DNA from: CAZWRV01 sp964636325
GTDB lineage: Bacteria > Verrucomicrobiota > Lentisphaeria > Victivallales > GWF2-50-93
Direction: 5' to 3'
DNA: 13,580 bases
Assembly: GCA_964636325.1 (NCBI GenBank)
Contig: CAZWRV010000132.1
Span: 1-13,580 of the forward strand
How positions within the stretch are numbered: position 1 is the first letter of the stretch; every line of letters starts with the position of its first letter. The notes beneath the pieces were generated by a model. It saw only the letters and a program-made list of their open reading frames with translations. It did no database searches and had not been told where the DNA came from. A program made the translations under genes and the position numbers. Shown here piece after piece: positions 13,511 through 13,580 of the stretch.

Positions 13511-13558
13511 GGAGGGTTGAGCCGGGCTCAACCGCGGCTCAGCACGGCTTCGCCCTCC
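13511..13558. repeat. Nested GC-rich palindrome at the right edge
   Basis: GGAGGG (13511-13516) is complementary to CCCTCC (13553-13558). Inside, GGTTGAGCC (13515-13523) and GGCTCAACC (13525-13533) form a perfect inverted repeat around one base. The outer and inner stems share bases 13515-13516, so they compete at the boundary. It resembles the branched element between nanE and murQ in style but not in sequence. Confidence 0.6.
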
Positions 13559-13580
13559 ATCGAGTTTCTGAACGACAGAA

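Overview
The window most resembles chromosomal DNA of a PVC-superphylum bacterium, probably a Lentisphaerota/Victivallales-type organism. The evidence is a pseudopilin with an FTLIELLVVIAI-type N-terminus and an H-X9-DG C-terminal motif, a Minf_1886-family protein known mainly from Planctomycetes and Verrucomicrobia relatives, an AraC-type regulator, a GH42 glycosidase, and GC-rich genes separated by AT-rich, hairpin-rich spacers. This assignment is inferred from gene content; no rRNA or marker gene is present.

Left half, + strand. 64-891 is an AraC-family regulator, 1074-2417 the hexameric glutamate dehydrogenase gdhA with a clear intrinsic terminator, and 2610-3653 an NAD-dependent sugar-nucleotide epimerase (CDP-paratose/tyvelose 2-epimerase type) behind a consensus-like sigma70 promoter. 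A tight pair follows: a LysM lipoprotein (3752-4333) and a Minf_1886-family protein (4342-4758). 4881-7439 encodes a two-lobed M16 zinc peptidase.

Right half, - strand, convergent with the M16 gene. Read in the direction of transcription: an H-X9-DG pseudopilin (13329-12631), then a BadF/BcrA-type amino-sugar kinase (12487-11507), NanE (11510-10830), MurQ (10728-9901) and a GH42 glycosidase (9904-7721). The kinase/nanE and murQ/GH42 junctions are ATGA overlaps. The proposed logic is that an imported glycan fragment is cleaved in the cytoplasm by the GH42 enzyme, the released amino sugar is phosphorylated by the kinase, and ManNAc-6-P (NanE) and MurNAc-6-P (MurQ) both converge on GlcNAc-6-P. 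No transporter, NagA/NagB or NanA is in the window.

Intergenic DNA carries several kinds of repeat. REPIN-like doublets with covarying GGAA-loop hairpins lie at both ends of the window, and each also carries the Shine-Dalgarno of the adjacent gene. Two unrelated heptamer tandem repeats are each arranged as inverted arms around a spacer of about 40-50 bp. A branched hairpin element sits inside the amino-sugar operon, a perfect 17-bp-stem palindrome sits at the convergent junction, and the right edge holds a 12-bp-period array beside a nested GC-rich palindrome. No rRNA, tRNA, CRISPR array, transposase gene or phage gene was seen.
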